From NCBI RefSeq assembly GCF_036373705.1, contig NC_089864.1:16259501-16323500 (forward strand): 64,000 nucleotides of DNA. Direction: 5' to 3'. Under the pieces are notes generated by a model. The model made no database searches. It was not told where the DNA came from and saw only the letters and a program-made list of their open reading frames with translations. This document shows positions 1 to 9,513 of this stretch, in pieces. The stretch comes from Amia ocellicauda. Its lineage: Eukaryota > Chordata > Actinopteri > Amiiformes > Amiidae. Position numbers and translations under genes: made by a program. Each line of letters opens with the position of its first letter. The stretch's first letter is position 1.

Positions 1-51
1 GCACTGGCCTACCAACCTGTCAGTTTCATGGGAAATCAAAAAGGGAAGTAA
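1..51 (+). CDS. Peptide gene copy A, 3' part (exon 3 end; stop at 49-51)
   Basis: Only the end of the gene is in the window. Exon 3 ends at 52 with the donor GTAAGTC; its last codons read NQKGK followed by TAA at 49-51. The terminal exon starts at 823 after a pyrimidine-rich acceptor (TTTTTCTAG) and runs to about 950, past an AATAAA at 930-935. It is non-coding if the TAA is used. The promoter, exon 1, exon 2 and the start of exon 3 lie left of the window. The visible coding bases are identical to copies B to D, so the copy looks intact as far as it can be seen. Confidence 0.7.
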   Translation, partial: ALAYQPVSFMGNQKGK

Positions 52-929
52 GGTAAGTCGAATTCAATATTTACTAAGTATTATTAATTAATAATATTGA
101 ATGTAGTTTACTTACACAAGTTCCATGACAGCTCCATCAGCATCAGACAACTTTAACAGTGGTTCCTACAGCTATATACAAAAAGCCATTACCCACAATT
201 CTCATTTTCACAGCAAGAGGTGTATTGGTAAAAAACCCCATGAACTGCATAGCAGGTTTTAAGTTCAGAGTTTGAAATTAGTTATTGTGTAAAGTCAAGA
301 ACAATGTAATGCTACAAACATTCTTATTTAGCTCATAGGAAAATACTTGAATTATTGTTATTGATATCAGATATAGTGCTTGATTTGGGAACAATAACCC
401 ATACATACTGTATGGTATTTCAGATTGAAAAGTAATTATACAATGTTACATTTTGTATATATAAAAAGGTCACATTTTGGTACTTGAATAACTGAAGGAT
501 AGTACATTTCTACCATACTTGAAAATTGATCCATCTGGGTTTGTAGTGCAACAGAGAAATGTGCAAAAGCAACAGATCAGTTAGCATAGGATCTTAAAAA
601 CATATATAGGTGTTTTTTTTTCACATCCTATCATTAACAATCTGGTGATTTTGAAGATACAAAAATTAGCATTTCAGCAACAAGAACAGATCTGCATGGA
701 GTTCAAAAAGTGACAAGCGAGTCTTTTTAAGGAGGAGAGACAGAGAGTGGCTGGTGGTTCAGGGACCTAGAGTTTACAATATTATTATTATAACCTATTT
801 GTCTGCCTCTTCCTTTTTCTAGAGTTCATCGGAGGCTGCTGTAATCAAGACCATTCCCGCCTCGCTCTATTGAAATAAGAAACTGTGTAACAGTCTGTAT
901 AGTAGAAAGAGTGATGAGAGCATTAACTA

Positions 930-935
930 AATAAA
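930..935 (+). terminator. Poly(A) signal of peptide gene copy A
   Basis: AATAAA lies about 107 nt into exon 4 and is followed within 25 nt by a GT-rich stretch (CTGTGTTTCTG), the usual layout of a vertebrate cleavage and polyadenylation site. Confidence 0.65.
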
Positions 936-954
936 ATCCCTGTCCACAAAGCTG

Positions 955-1190
955 TGTTTCTGCCTCTCATTACCAGTGCCGAGAGCATCCTGTGTCTGTA
1001 AGGAAGGGTGCTGGCAATGCTGTGTAACTGTGCACTTGCACAACTGGGCTCACACAACATTGTGCAGCCTGTTCAAACACAAACAAGGACTTCCTAATTG
1101 CTGTCCAAGCCTTGGAAAAACTCGGGCCAATTTGACGTCATATATGTACTTTGTCAAATTCACACTGTTAGAGTGCTGATTACTGTATTT
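955..1190 (+). other. Conserved downstream block with a CRE palindrome (copy A)
   Basis: This stretch directly follows the poly(A) site and is retained in every copy, including the diverged copy E (31930-32145), pseudogene F (53575-53790) and, with two small deletions, inverted pseudogene G. It contains a perfect TGACGTCA (1133-1140), the consensus cAMP-response element, preceded by GGCCAAT. A Cys-rich frame (ASCVCKEGCWQCC) is open through it, but it has no ATG; its only start is a GTG. It may be a regulatory element or a missed exon; neither is proven. Confidence 0.4.
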
Positions 1191-1450
1191 GTCTTTAATT
1201 TACAGTAGACACACATTCACATTAGTTGCATATGGCTCCCATGCTCTGTGGTTCTGTGTTTTGAATGTTGCCTATAAACATTTTGGTTGTTTCAATTGTT
1301 CATTTAAAAAGTATGAAAACCACACATTTTCTATCAACATAGATTAGGTGACTTGAAACAAGGCTTAAATGAAACTTTCAGACAAATGAATATAAATCCG
1401 CCACATTGAATATAAATAGCAGGTTACAAAGCGAGGCAATTACATAAACT

Positions 1451-1663
1451 TTAACAATGTAGGTCAGCTGGTACTTCTGTGAAATCACACAATCCTTCAA
1501 TGAATTCTGAATTCACATTTGATTGAGCTGTATAAATACCAATAGGAGAACATCTCCGAGTCTTCTCTTGCTTCTTCACAGTGCGTTTCAAAATGCTCTT
1601 CATTACAATCATGCCAAGCAAGGTTAAAAGCAGGAAGTCATCAAATTGTAGCGCTGAACCCAT
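1451..1663 (-). other. Unrecognised 70-codon open frame, one per full unit
   Basis: An ATG-initiated frame on the minus strand with a hydrophobic stretch near its start (FDDFLLLTLLGMIVM) followed by a basic run (KRTVKKQEKTRR). That order resembles a single-pass membrane segment with a positive flank. It recurs unchanged at 10029-10241, 18618-18830 and 27212-27424. This means little, because the units are nearly identical anyway. No promoter, splice signals or homology are apparent. It may be chance or a relic of an unidentified element. Confidence 0.15.
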
Positions 1664-1797
1664 CGAAATCTATCAAATAAATAAGTAACTTATTTAATTA
1701 ACTTATATAATGTTGAAATTAATAAATGCATAAACAAATGTTGAAATATAGACAGAAAACATTATACTGTAACAGTTTATCTCAACTGAAAACCCTT

Positions 1798-2165
1798 CAG
1801 CGCTCAAAGCAAGGAGTCGCATATGGGCACAAATTAGCACCATATGTAACGAATTCAAACCAAAATATATTGTAAACGAGAAAAATAAAGTTGAGAAAAA
1901 ATGTATGTTGAAAACAAAAAGAAAACAATCGAAATCAACATGTATACAATTGTAAACAAAAAGAATTATATCAAAATTAAAACAAAAAACCTGAAAGAAA
2001 ATAATGTTAAAGCGAGAGCACTTTACGCGCTCAAATTAGCGCCATAAGTATCGCATTCAAAAAAAAAAATATTGTAAACAAACAAAAACGAGAAAAAATT
2101 GATGTTGAGATCAAAAATTAAAAAATCGATGGCGAAATGTATAGAATTGTAATAAAAAAAAAAGA
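1798..2165 (-). mobile_element. AT-rich remnant related to the Harbinger-like element at 55.4-56.9 kb
   Basis: Two diverged copies of a roughly 190-bp A-rich block (about 1798-1990 and 2020-2160) share phrases such as GCTCAAATTAGCGCCATAAG and TTGATGTTGAGAT. The same phrases appear in reverse complement in the internal arm at about 55870-56005 of the Harbinger-like element. This piece is therefore likely a decayed relative of that element. Equivalent blocks lie near 10380-10745, 18970-19333 and 27560-27925. Confidence 0.4.
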
Positions 2166-2174
2166 ACACCGAAG

Positions 2175-2410
2175 ACAGTTTGCCAGAGAAACAGGAGAAA
2201 ACTGCATTGGGACTTGGGTCAAGTGATGATGTTTATACAAAATTAAAGTGAGAAATCCAGACAGCTGCAGGGTTATCGGTGGTTTTTGCAAATCAAAGAG
2301 GGTTATTGTGACACAGGATACAATAAGGCAGATTCTAAATGTAATTTATCCACAAGGTGTACAACTCCGATGAGCTCACCATTTACAAGTACTAACACAG
2401 TACAGGTCCA
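2175..2410 (+). pseudogene. Fragment of a DDE-integrase-type transposase gene
   Basis: Two frames carry recognisable pieces: LQGYRWF, then after a frame change VTQDTIRQILNVIYPQGVQL. These match a family of integrase-like proteins common in fish and invertebrates, in which a GYRW motif is followed by a conserved TVRxxLxxLDPxGVxLR stretch. A related, longer fragment lies at 47830-48130. The reading frame is broken and stops at an in-frame TGA, so it is not functional. The family name is uncertain. Confidence 0.5.
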
Positions 2411-2484
2411 AAGATGAAATTGTGTGTTTTAAAGTCAATTTCAAGTCCAAATGTCGAAAAGTCAACTTTAAAAGTTGTTTTTTC

Positions 2485-2803
2485 ATTCACATGGCTCCAA
2501 GGCTCTTCTGTAGAATCCCCACCAGGACTCTTCCTAGAGCTGGCCGCCCGGCCAAACTGAGCGATCGGTGGAGAAGGGCCTTAGTCAGGGAGGTGACCAA
2601 AAACCCGATGGTCATTCTGACAGAGCTCCAGCGTGTCTCTGTGGAGAGAGGAGACCTTCCAGAAGAACAACCATCTCTGCAGCACTCCACCAATCAGGCC
2701 TGTATGGTAGAGTGGCCAGACGGAAGCCACTCCTCAGTAAAAGGCACCTGGAGTTTGCCAAAAGGCACCTGAAGGACTCTCAGACCATGAGAAACAAAGA
2801 TTG
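2485..2803 (+). pseudogene. Tc1-like transposase fragment
   Basis: The translation (in two frames) contains GRPAKLSDRWRRALVREV and then LHQSGLYGRVARRKPLLSKR and LEFAKRHLKDSQ. This is the order found in Tc1 transposases between the helix-turn-helix region and the first catalytic aspartate. The fragment ends at MRNK, just before the WSDET motif, so all catalytic residues are absent. A frameshift lies between the two parts. No inverted terminal repeats are visible. The sequence passes almost directly into a DIRS fragment. Confidence 0.75.
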
Positions 2804-2824
2804 AACTCTTTGATTGAATACTTT

Positions 2825-3145
2825 CCGGATGCACTGTACATGGACACAGCCTTGGCCCCCCTCAGGACAAAGGGGATAAGGATCCTGAACTACCTGGACG
2901 ACTGGCTGGTGTGCGCAGACTCAGTTCATTGAGAGAAAAGCTCCCTCGAACCCACACAGACGGTGGGCTTCTTGGGAATGAAGCTGGACTCTCAAAAAAT
3001 GCTTGCCTACCTGTCCAGAGACAGAATCGAGTCATTGGAGAAATGCCTGGCGTCATTCAGAAGGGCATCGACTCTCCGACTGGTGAATTTTCACAATCTG
3101 TTGGGGCTGATGGTGGCCGCCTCGAATATTCTTCCCTTGGAAGAT
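2825..3145 (+). pseudogene. DIRS-type reverse transcriptase fragment
   Basis: Frames read LAPLRTKGIRILNYLDDWLV, then after a shift QTVGFLGMKLDSQKMLAYLS and LLGLMVAAS. The YLDDWLV box is the catalytic aspartate motif of DIRS/Ngaro-type reverse transcriptases, and the following GFLGM and LLGLMAA blocks are the usual downstream landmarks of that group. A deletion and frameshift separate the halves. No tyrosine recombinase or terminal repeats are seen. The fragment is fused to the preceding Tc1 piece. Confidence 0.75.
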
Positions 3146-3599
3146 ACATAGATGTATTTTGAATCCAGAATGATATCAAAAAGGACAAAAGACCAATCAA
3201 TACATACAATAATCTGAACTGTTTTCTATGGGTGCGTTCACAAGTCGCAGACTTTCAGAATTCTGGCCAGAATCTGCAGATTCAGAAGATTCTCAGAAAG
3301 CCATGGGCTAAAGTGCTCAAAGTTTGCACATTATAACAGAATATGAACAGCCTATATCACATAGTCAACAAACTTGCAAGGTTAGTACAGAGCTCTGAAC
3401 TAACCACGGGATCATCCCCAGTTAGAGCTGTTTTCAGTTCGTTTGCAATTGACACTAAAAGTGCAATACATCATTTAGCATATCAACGGTTTATGAATTA
3501 TCAAACTGGTGGGCACCAGCTTCACATTGGACGGGCATTGCCCCCCAGTGCCCCTGCGTAGCAACGGCCCTGAAAACAACATTTAATTTATAAATCATG

Positions 3600-3790
3600 T
3601 ATTTATTTTTTACAATCTAGGATGTGAGACTCATATATTGTTGACTGTAAATCTCCTATGTACTTGTGTAAATTGGAATTAGTAAATTGCATTATGCCTT
3701 GAACTGTACTGTATTACTGCACTCTGTATTGCTCTTGTATTTTGTAAGTCGCCCTGGACAAGGGTGTCTGCTAATAAATACATAAGTCAT
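3600..3790 (+). repeat. SINE/LINE tail of the L2 type
   Basis: The sequence ends with GTAAGTCGCCCTGGACAAGG, then GTGTCTGCTAATAAATA. This is the conserved 3' tail shared by L2-clade LINEs and by fish SINEs that use their machinery. No tRNA-like head with clear A and B boxes was seen. Counterparts lie near 12180-12370, 20769-20959 and 29361-29551. A separate insertion with the same tail is at 53080-53440. Confidence 0.6.
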
Positions 3791-3871
3791 ACAGTAAGTC
3801 TAATATTAACAATATTCTGACAATATTCTACATAGAATATGCAAAGAAAATAAATGAATACCAAAAACAGC

Positions 3872-3926
<55 letters not shown>
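3872..3926 (+). repeat. (AAT)n microsatellite, unit 1, about 18 triplets
   Basis: Perfect AAT run about 80 bp downstream of the L2-type tail, where such tails often grow simple repeats. Its length differs in every unit. Confidence 0.95.
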
Positions 3927-3927
<1 letters not shown>

Positions 3928-4758
3928 ATGTTATATTACTTATCATTATTTTCTGTTATATTATTAGTTTGTTTAGTGTGAAGAGTGCACATTTGGTCAT
4001 TTAATTCTTCCCACAGCAGTATGTCAGCAGCAAAAAATAAATCACTATAAACCAGCCTCCTCCAGCAGCAGTGCCCCTTCCAGTTAGCCAGATGACAGAA
4101 GTCAGGATTTTCCATTCCTCAAAGCAAGCTTAAAGTCCAGATGAGTAAATTACCATAGCAGAGCCTGATTTAAATTATTGGATTAACTGACTACGGCTGA
4201 CTAGACTGAATTACTTAAACCAGTGACGAGGAATGGGGCCCAGTTCCAGTGCTGCTTTAATCATTTGTATAAATGATTTTAATTTTGATAATTAACACTT
4301 TTCTGGTGTAGGTAAATAAAAATGTATATTGAGTCCAAGAACAAACTTACTGTGATATTGTCTTCCATAAATTGAAATGTGCATGTCATGTCTTTACTTC
4401 TATTCACATTGGAGGTAATGTGTGGGGAAAGGCTTTAAAATCACTAATTACTGCTCCGAGAGTCCCCTAACTCCACATAAATACAGAGCACTGAAAGAAA
4501 GTACATAACAGTATTTTATGTATCTTAATATTACAAAATACCAATAACATACCATTGATAGCATATCATACAACAAAGGTGTAAATTGTTATTCCAATAT
4601 TATGTTCCACAATACAATGTCAGGATTATTTCAATACAGCACACGTGTTATGCATAGCATTGCCTAGTATAATATACTTTGCTTACTTAAATGCTATTGA
4701 TTCACTTTGATCCCACCAAGAGATAATCAGAAAAAGTGCGACTAGATTAAAAATCAAA

Positions 4759-6230
4759 TAGGGCTGGCCGATAAATCGATAACAATAATTATCGGGGTAA
4801 TTACTTATCTCGATAACGATATAAATATAATGTCGATAATTCGGTACAGCAGTCCAGTTCACCTCTATGACACAGCAGCAGCGTGCGGAGGAGTGACAGT
4901 AGCCCGCGGAGAGGAGCAGCCTGAAACACTGCGCCTCTCGGACCCCTGGCTCAGCCAGAGCCCTCTGTGAAACCCGGCCGTGTCGGAAGATCATTTGTTG
5001 TGGAGGAGCAGAGCGATTGTGGGTTTGGTTTGTTTCGTTTTAAAAACAAAGACCGAAAACAACACTACGAGCGATACAGCCTGATGTGGAGACGACTTGT
5101 GTGTCTATTTTATTAATTCTGCTGTACATGATTGTAAACAGCGTAATAAATAAAAGTTTTTGTTAAGAGAGATTAGGAAGAGCTAAACGTGTATAGACAA
5201 CATTATATTCAGACAAGCATTACGTTACTGTAAGAAAACATCTCCAAGTGCAACAATAAAATATTTGCTATTTATTATTATTATTATTGTTATTATTGCA
5301 ATCATCATCAAGATATGTGCTAGTAGATATGTATTTTAAACGGCATAACTTGACTCCCTTAACTTATTACTCTTACTACAGATTTGTAACTCCAAACGAC
5401 ACTTTTGAGCGTATTATTTTAATTTGCTTAGGAGACGCCCTTAACCAGGGCAAGTTACAGTTGAAACACAATACACACGTTTCGCGATTAATCCAGATAC
5501 AATATAGCAGGTTTAAAGTGTGCACACTTCAGTCATGGCGTTTATGGACACATTTATAAACCAGTCCAGCGGCTCGCCAGTCATATTTGCCGGCGCTGCA
5601 GCTTTTGAGTGCAGCTCCGAATATCATTTTAATATCTCGACAAAAAGAACCAACTGTGTGTGAATGTGTGAGAGAAAGCACCGCCAGCAGAAATAATTTG
5701 AGATCAGGGGACATTCATAAAACATTCGGGGCTGAAGCCCCCCTAAAACATGAACCAGTCCTTAATATTTTAGAGGGAAACCCAGATCTGCTGTAGGTAT
5801 TTATTCATTCATTTAACTTGTAAAAGGACGCACGTTAACTAAATTGTGTTCGCCTTGATGCTGATTGTCTCCACGGGGCTGTTATACATCAGACTGCAGA
5901 TATTTATTTTATTGAGGAAAAAGGACTGAAATGGATTTTACTTAATTTTACTGATGCATATTTCTATGTTTTTTGTTTATCATAATTTTTTTGAACCTCA
6001 GATTTGTGAAATGATCCACTGTTTGGCAAGTGTTTGTCATGTTCTGACCATAAAGAATAGTTTAAAACCACAATTAACTGTCTGGTTTCTTCAACTTTCA
6101 CTCAGGAGCAAAAATCAGCCTTTTAACTTGAAAGGAATAATGATTTGACATTCATCGTGAAAATTATCGATATGGACTGATATGAAATATTTTATCGTGA
6201 TAACATTTTTGGCCATATCGCCCAGCCCTA
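4759..6230. mobile_element. Non-autonomous hAT-like element in unit 1 (1472 bp)
   Basis: The element starts TAGGGCTGGCCGATAAATCG and ends GGCCATATCGCCCAGCCCTA, so its ends are inverted repeats (TAGGGCTGG(G/C)CGATA). Flanking octamers AAATCAAA and CATTCAAA agree at 6 of 8 positions, consistent with an aged 8-bp hAT target duplication. Both ends are rich in TATCG/CGATA motifs. No transposase frame is recognisable. Inside near 5430-5470 is a reverse-oriented L2-type tail (GAGACGCCCTTAACCAGGGC). The element is present in units 1-3 and absent from unit 4. Confidence 0.7.
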
Positions 6231-6854
6231 CATTCAAATAAAGATTACTTCCTTATTTATATAATTGTATTCATCGTCTGATTTTAACAGACTGCTACAT
6301 AGATTGGCTCAGCAAGAAAAACATTGAAGAGGCTGAAATAAAATCAAGATTTTCCAAAATTGCAAGATATCTTACAAAAACAAAACATGGACATTAACAA
6401 AAAATATAACTGTGGACCAAAGACTGGTCTTGTTATTTTTAATTAAATGTATTACATTGCACCATATAAGTTACTATAACATACTGGGCAGAGCTTTTAT
6501 GTTTGAATTGGTTTTATTGCTTGTTACCTATAATTTCACGTCGTTTTTTTTTTTTTGTAATAGACGTTTATATCTGGTCTAATTATTGTACATTTGTTTT
6601 TGTATTTCAATTGTTTTTTTTATTTTTTTATAAAGCATGTCATAGCTACTCAAATAAAATATCACATGTAAATACTACATTTATCTTTAAGGGTCCTGAT
6701 AACTTATCCGTAGGATTAATCAATACAAATTGTGCTGTATCTTTGATACATTTTCTAGCTTTTCAGTCCATATCAGTAATATTTCATATTTAGAATTTGA
6801 AATGAAGACCTAAAAATATCTTTAGTATCTATAGTATATGTATGTGTGTTTCTG

Positions 6855-6975
6855 GTCAAAAGGTGGTCACAAAGTGGTCAAACCAGCAAGAGCTAGTCAG
6901 ACCAGCAAGAGCAGGTCACAAGGTGGACAAACCAGCAAGAGCTGATCAAGGTGGTCAGACCAGCAGTAAACCAGT
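6855..6975 (+). repeat. Short degenerate minisatellite
   Basis: Three to four imperfect copies of a 25-35 bp motif built on ACCAGCAAGAGCT and AGGTGGTCA. Equivalent tracts lie about 15444-15564 and 24038-24158. The block resembles the tandem interior of a small transposon, but no terminal repeats were found. Confidence 0.6.
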
Positions 6976-7412
6976 TGTTCCAAAATACAAAATACAAGTC
7001 TAATACGTCTCTTGCTATGAAAATGTGGGAAGCTCTGACCTGGTGTGTTAAAATGGGTGTTTTAAATCCTGGAGGTTTCTTTGGGAAATGAAGTCCCTTT
7101 GCCCATATCTTAAACATAATGTTTCAGGGTTTCCCACAGCTATATACAAAAAATCGTTGACCAACAGTACACAAGAACCTATATTGAAACAAGTGCTCTT
7201 ACTCCAATGAGGACAAAACATGCCACCTTGTTTAATATCAAATTAAAGGGGATAACTTAAGGATCTCATAAATGTGAATACTAACCACACCACATTCATA
7301 CACAGACAATAATCCATGTAAAACACATTTTGTGAAACTATCTAAAACTCATGGAGGCAGCAACTTTCCAATACACATTATTAGGGTGGAGGGGGGCAGA
7401 AAACCCAACAAT
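6976..7412. other. Unannotated stretch upstream of the copy B promoter
   Basis: No gene, terminal repeat or conserved coding frame seen. A phrase near 7133-7160 (CAGCTATATACAAAAAATCG) echoes one at 170-190 in the first intron of the next copy. The segment ends at the point where unit 4 resumes after its missing 3419 bp. Confidence 0.5.
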
Positions 7413-7444
7413 AGGATATTTAAATTGTATGACACCTGAACCAA

Positions 7445-7499
7445 CCAATCAGCAATTTGGAGGGAAAGACATTAGAAACTCGTCTAAAACATATAAAAG
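7445..7499 (+). promoter_or_regulatory. CCAAT box and TATA box of peptide gene copy B
   Basis: CCAAT at 7445-7449 and TATAAAAG at 7492-7499 are about 43 bp apart, a standard RNA polymerase II core-promoter layout. A 13-mer, CAGCAATTTGGAG, occurs twice, at 7450-7462 and 7514-7526, bracketing the TATA box. Transcription should start near 7523. The non-coding first exon then runs to 7659, where ACACAG is followed by the donor GTAATA. Confidence 0.7.
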
Positions 7500-8220
7500 C
7501 CGTGGTTAGGGACCAGCAATTTGGAGTGGAAATCCAGGAGGATATCAGGACCAGAACTTCTCCACCAAAAACCTGGAAGCTTGGCAACCAAGTCCCCAAA
7601 TCCACACAGTCTGCCAGCCCTCCCCACTATTGAACGTCTGCATAACTGAAGCTACACAGGTAATACATTTCTGCATACTATTCAAGGATTACATAAATCA
7701 CAATTACATAAAACCTAGTAGTGCATGGGCTCTGAATTGTAGGAACAGGTGGCATTTAACTTTTAATTGTATTATTTTACATATTTTGTGCCTCGACATT
7801 TTCAATCAACTGAGTTTGTATTAGTAAGGTATTGTGGTCATTTACCCAGATGATTCAGAGGATGGCCGCTGTGGGTTATATGTATAGGGGTCACTAGAAA
7901 GCAGGACTTTATTCAGCAATTATTACTTCCTCTGATATTGATCCAAGACAAACAAGCCACACTCCATCTAATGGTCTTAGGCCAATAAAACAATTACTAA
8001 GGAGAAATGAAAGGCAATTTGTCCATTGCAATATTTTGGATGCATCTTAACAGATCAGCATCCATTCACTCAATAGACTAACTACACAGCATTTAAATAT
8101 ATGAAATGATCACACTATGATAACAGGCCATGAATCAGCTGCTTTGTTAATTAAACATGCAAACTATTAAAACACAATCCCTCTGCTCCTCAGCAGGACA
8201 ACACTGAACCCAGAGGCACC

Positions 8221-8629
8221 ATGAAGACTATGATCATTCTGTTCGTCATTGCCGCGCTCTACAGCAGTAAGTGAAACCTATGACAATTCATCATCAATAA
8301 CTTTGTATTGGGCCACCATAGACTGCTTAACAGTGGAATATTTAACGAAGAAAGCAATGTAGACTTGTCCAAAATGACTACTGGAAATGTGAAGATGACA
8401 TTTTAAACAGAAATGATAAAGAGCTCTTATAACAGGCTGCCCTACAAATATATACAATGTCTGAGAAATACAGAGTAATAAAAGCCGAGTCTGTGGTTTA
8501 TGTATCTATTTGGTAACTCTATGCACAACATCTCCTCATCTGCTTTAAATGCTCTTCTTTTCAGTTTCAGCTGTATGTGCACTGGCCTACCAACCTGTCA
8601 GTTTCATGGGAAATCAAAAAGGGAAGTAA
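8221..8629 (+). CDS. Peptide gene copy B: 36-residue secreted peptide precursor
   Basis: I do not recognise this gene. Exon 1 (about 7523-7659) is non-coding. Exon 2 (8194-8266) begins after CTCCTCAG and carries the ATG at 8221, encoding MKTMIILFVIAALYS, a classic hydrophobic signal-peptide core. Exon 3 (8565-8630) finishes the signal (SAVCALA) and encodes YQPVSFMGNQKGK, with TAA at 8627-8629 just before the donor. Exon 4 (from 9401, AATAAA at 9508-9513) is 3' untranslated. The C-terminal Gly-Lys is the pattern for basic-residue trimming and C-terminal amidation, so the mature product may be a short amidated peptide of about a dozen residues. Hormone, pheromone or defence roles are all possible. 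The control signals and splice sites appear complete. Confidence 0.7.
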
Positions 8630-9507
8630 GGTAAGTCGAATTCAATATTTACTAAGTATTATTAATTAATAATATTGAATGTAGTTTACTTACACAAGTT
8701 CCATGACAGCTCCATCAGCATCAGACAACTTTAACAGTGGTTCCTACAGCTATATACAAAAAGCCATTACCCACAATTCTCATTTTCACAGCAAGAGGTG
8801 TATTGGTAAAAAACCACATGAACTGCATAGCAGGTTTTAAGTTCAGAGTTTGAAATTAGTTATTGTGTAAAGTCAAGAACAATGTAATGCTACAAACATT
8901 CTTATTTAGCTCATAGGAAAATACTTGAATTATTGTTATTGATATCAGATATAGTGCTTGATTTGGGAACAATAACCCATACATTATGTATGGTATTTCA
9001 GATTGAAAAGTAATTATACAATGTTACATTTTGTATATATAAAAAGGTCACATTTTGGTACTTGAATAACTGAAGGATAGTACATTTCTACCATACTTGA
9101 AAATTGATCCATCTGGGTTTGTAGTGCAACAGAGAAATGTGCAAAAGCAACAGATCAGTTAGCATAGGATCTTAAAAACATATATAGGTGTTTTTTTTTC
9201 ACATCCTATCATTAACAATCTGGTGATTTTGAAGATACAAAAATTAGCATTTCAGCAACAAGAACAGATCTGCATGGAGTTCAAAAAGTGACAAGCGAGT
9301 CTTTTTAAGGAGGAGAGACAGAGAGTGGCTGGTGGTTCAGGGACCTAGAGTTTACAATATTATTATTATAACCTATTTGTCTGCCTCTTCCTTTTTCTAG
9401 AGTTCATCGGAGGCTGCTGTAATCAAGACCATTCCCGCCTCGCTCTATTGAAATAAGAAACTGTGTAACAGTCTGTATAGTAGAAAGAGTGATGAGAGCA
9501 TTAACTA

Positions 9508-9513
9508 AATAAA
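9508..9513 (+). terminator. Poly(A) signal of peptide gene copy B
   Basis: AATAAA in exon 4, which starts at 9401. The downstream GT-rich element is the same as in copy A. Confidence 0.65.

Larger units (their letters stand above)
1..8578 (+). repeat. Tandem array unit 1 (8578 bp)
   Basis: The window opens inside exon 3 of the peptide gene, and the same bases recur from 8579, 17168, 25762 and, in diverged form, 30994. This unit therefore runs from exon 3 of one gene copy to exon 3 of the next. It holds the end of copy A, a stretch of mobile-element fragments, and the promoter and first two exons of copy B. Units 1 to 3 differ by scattered substitutions and by homopolymer and (AAT)n length. 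Since the window begins mid-unit, the array must extend to the left. Copy number cannot be judged from here. Confidence 0.95.

Noticed and set aside
976-1179. Cys-rich 67-codon frame present in every unit (ASCVCKEGCWQCC)
   Set aside because: It starts at GTG, not ATG, lies after the poly(A) site, and the inverted copy G has lost 13 nt within it. Kept only as part of the conserved downstream block.
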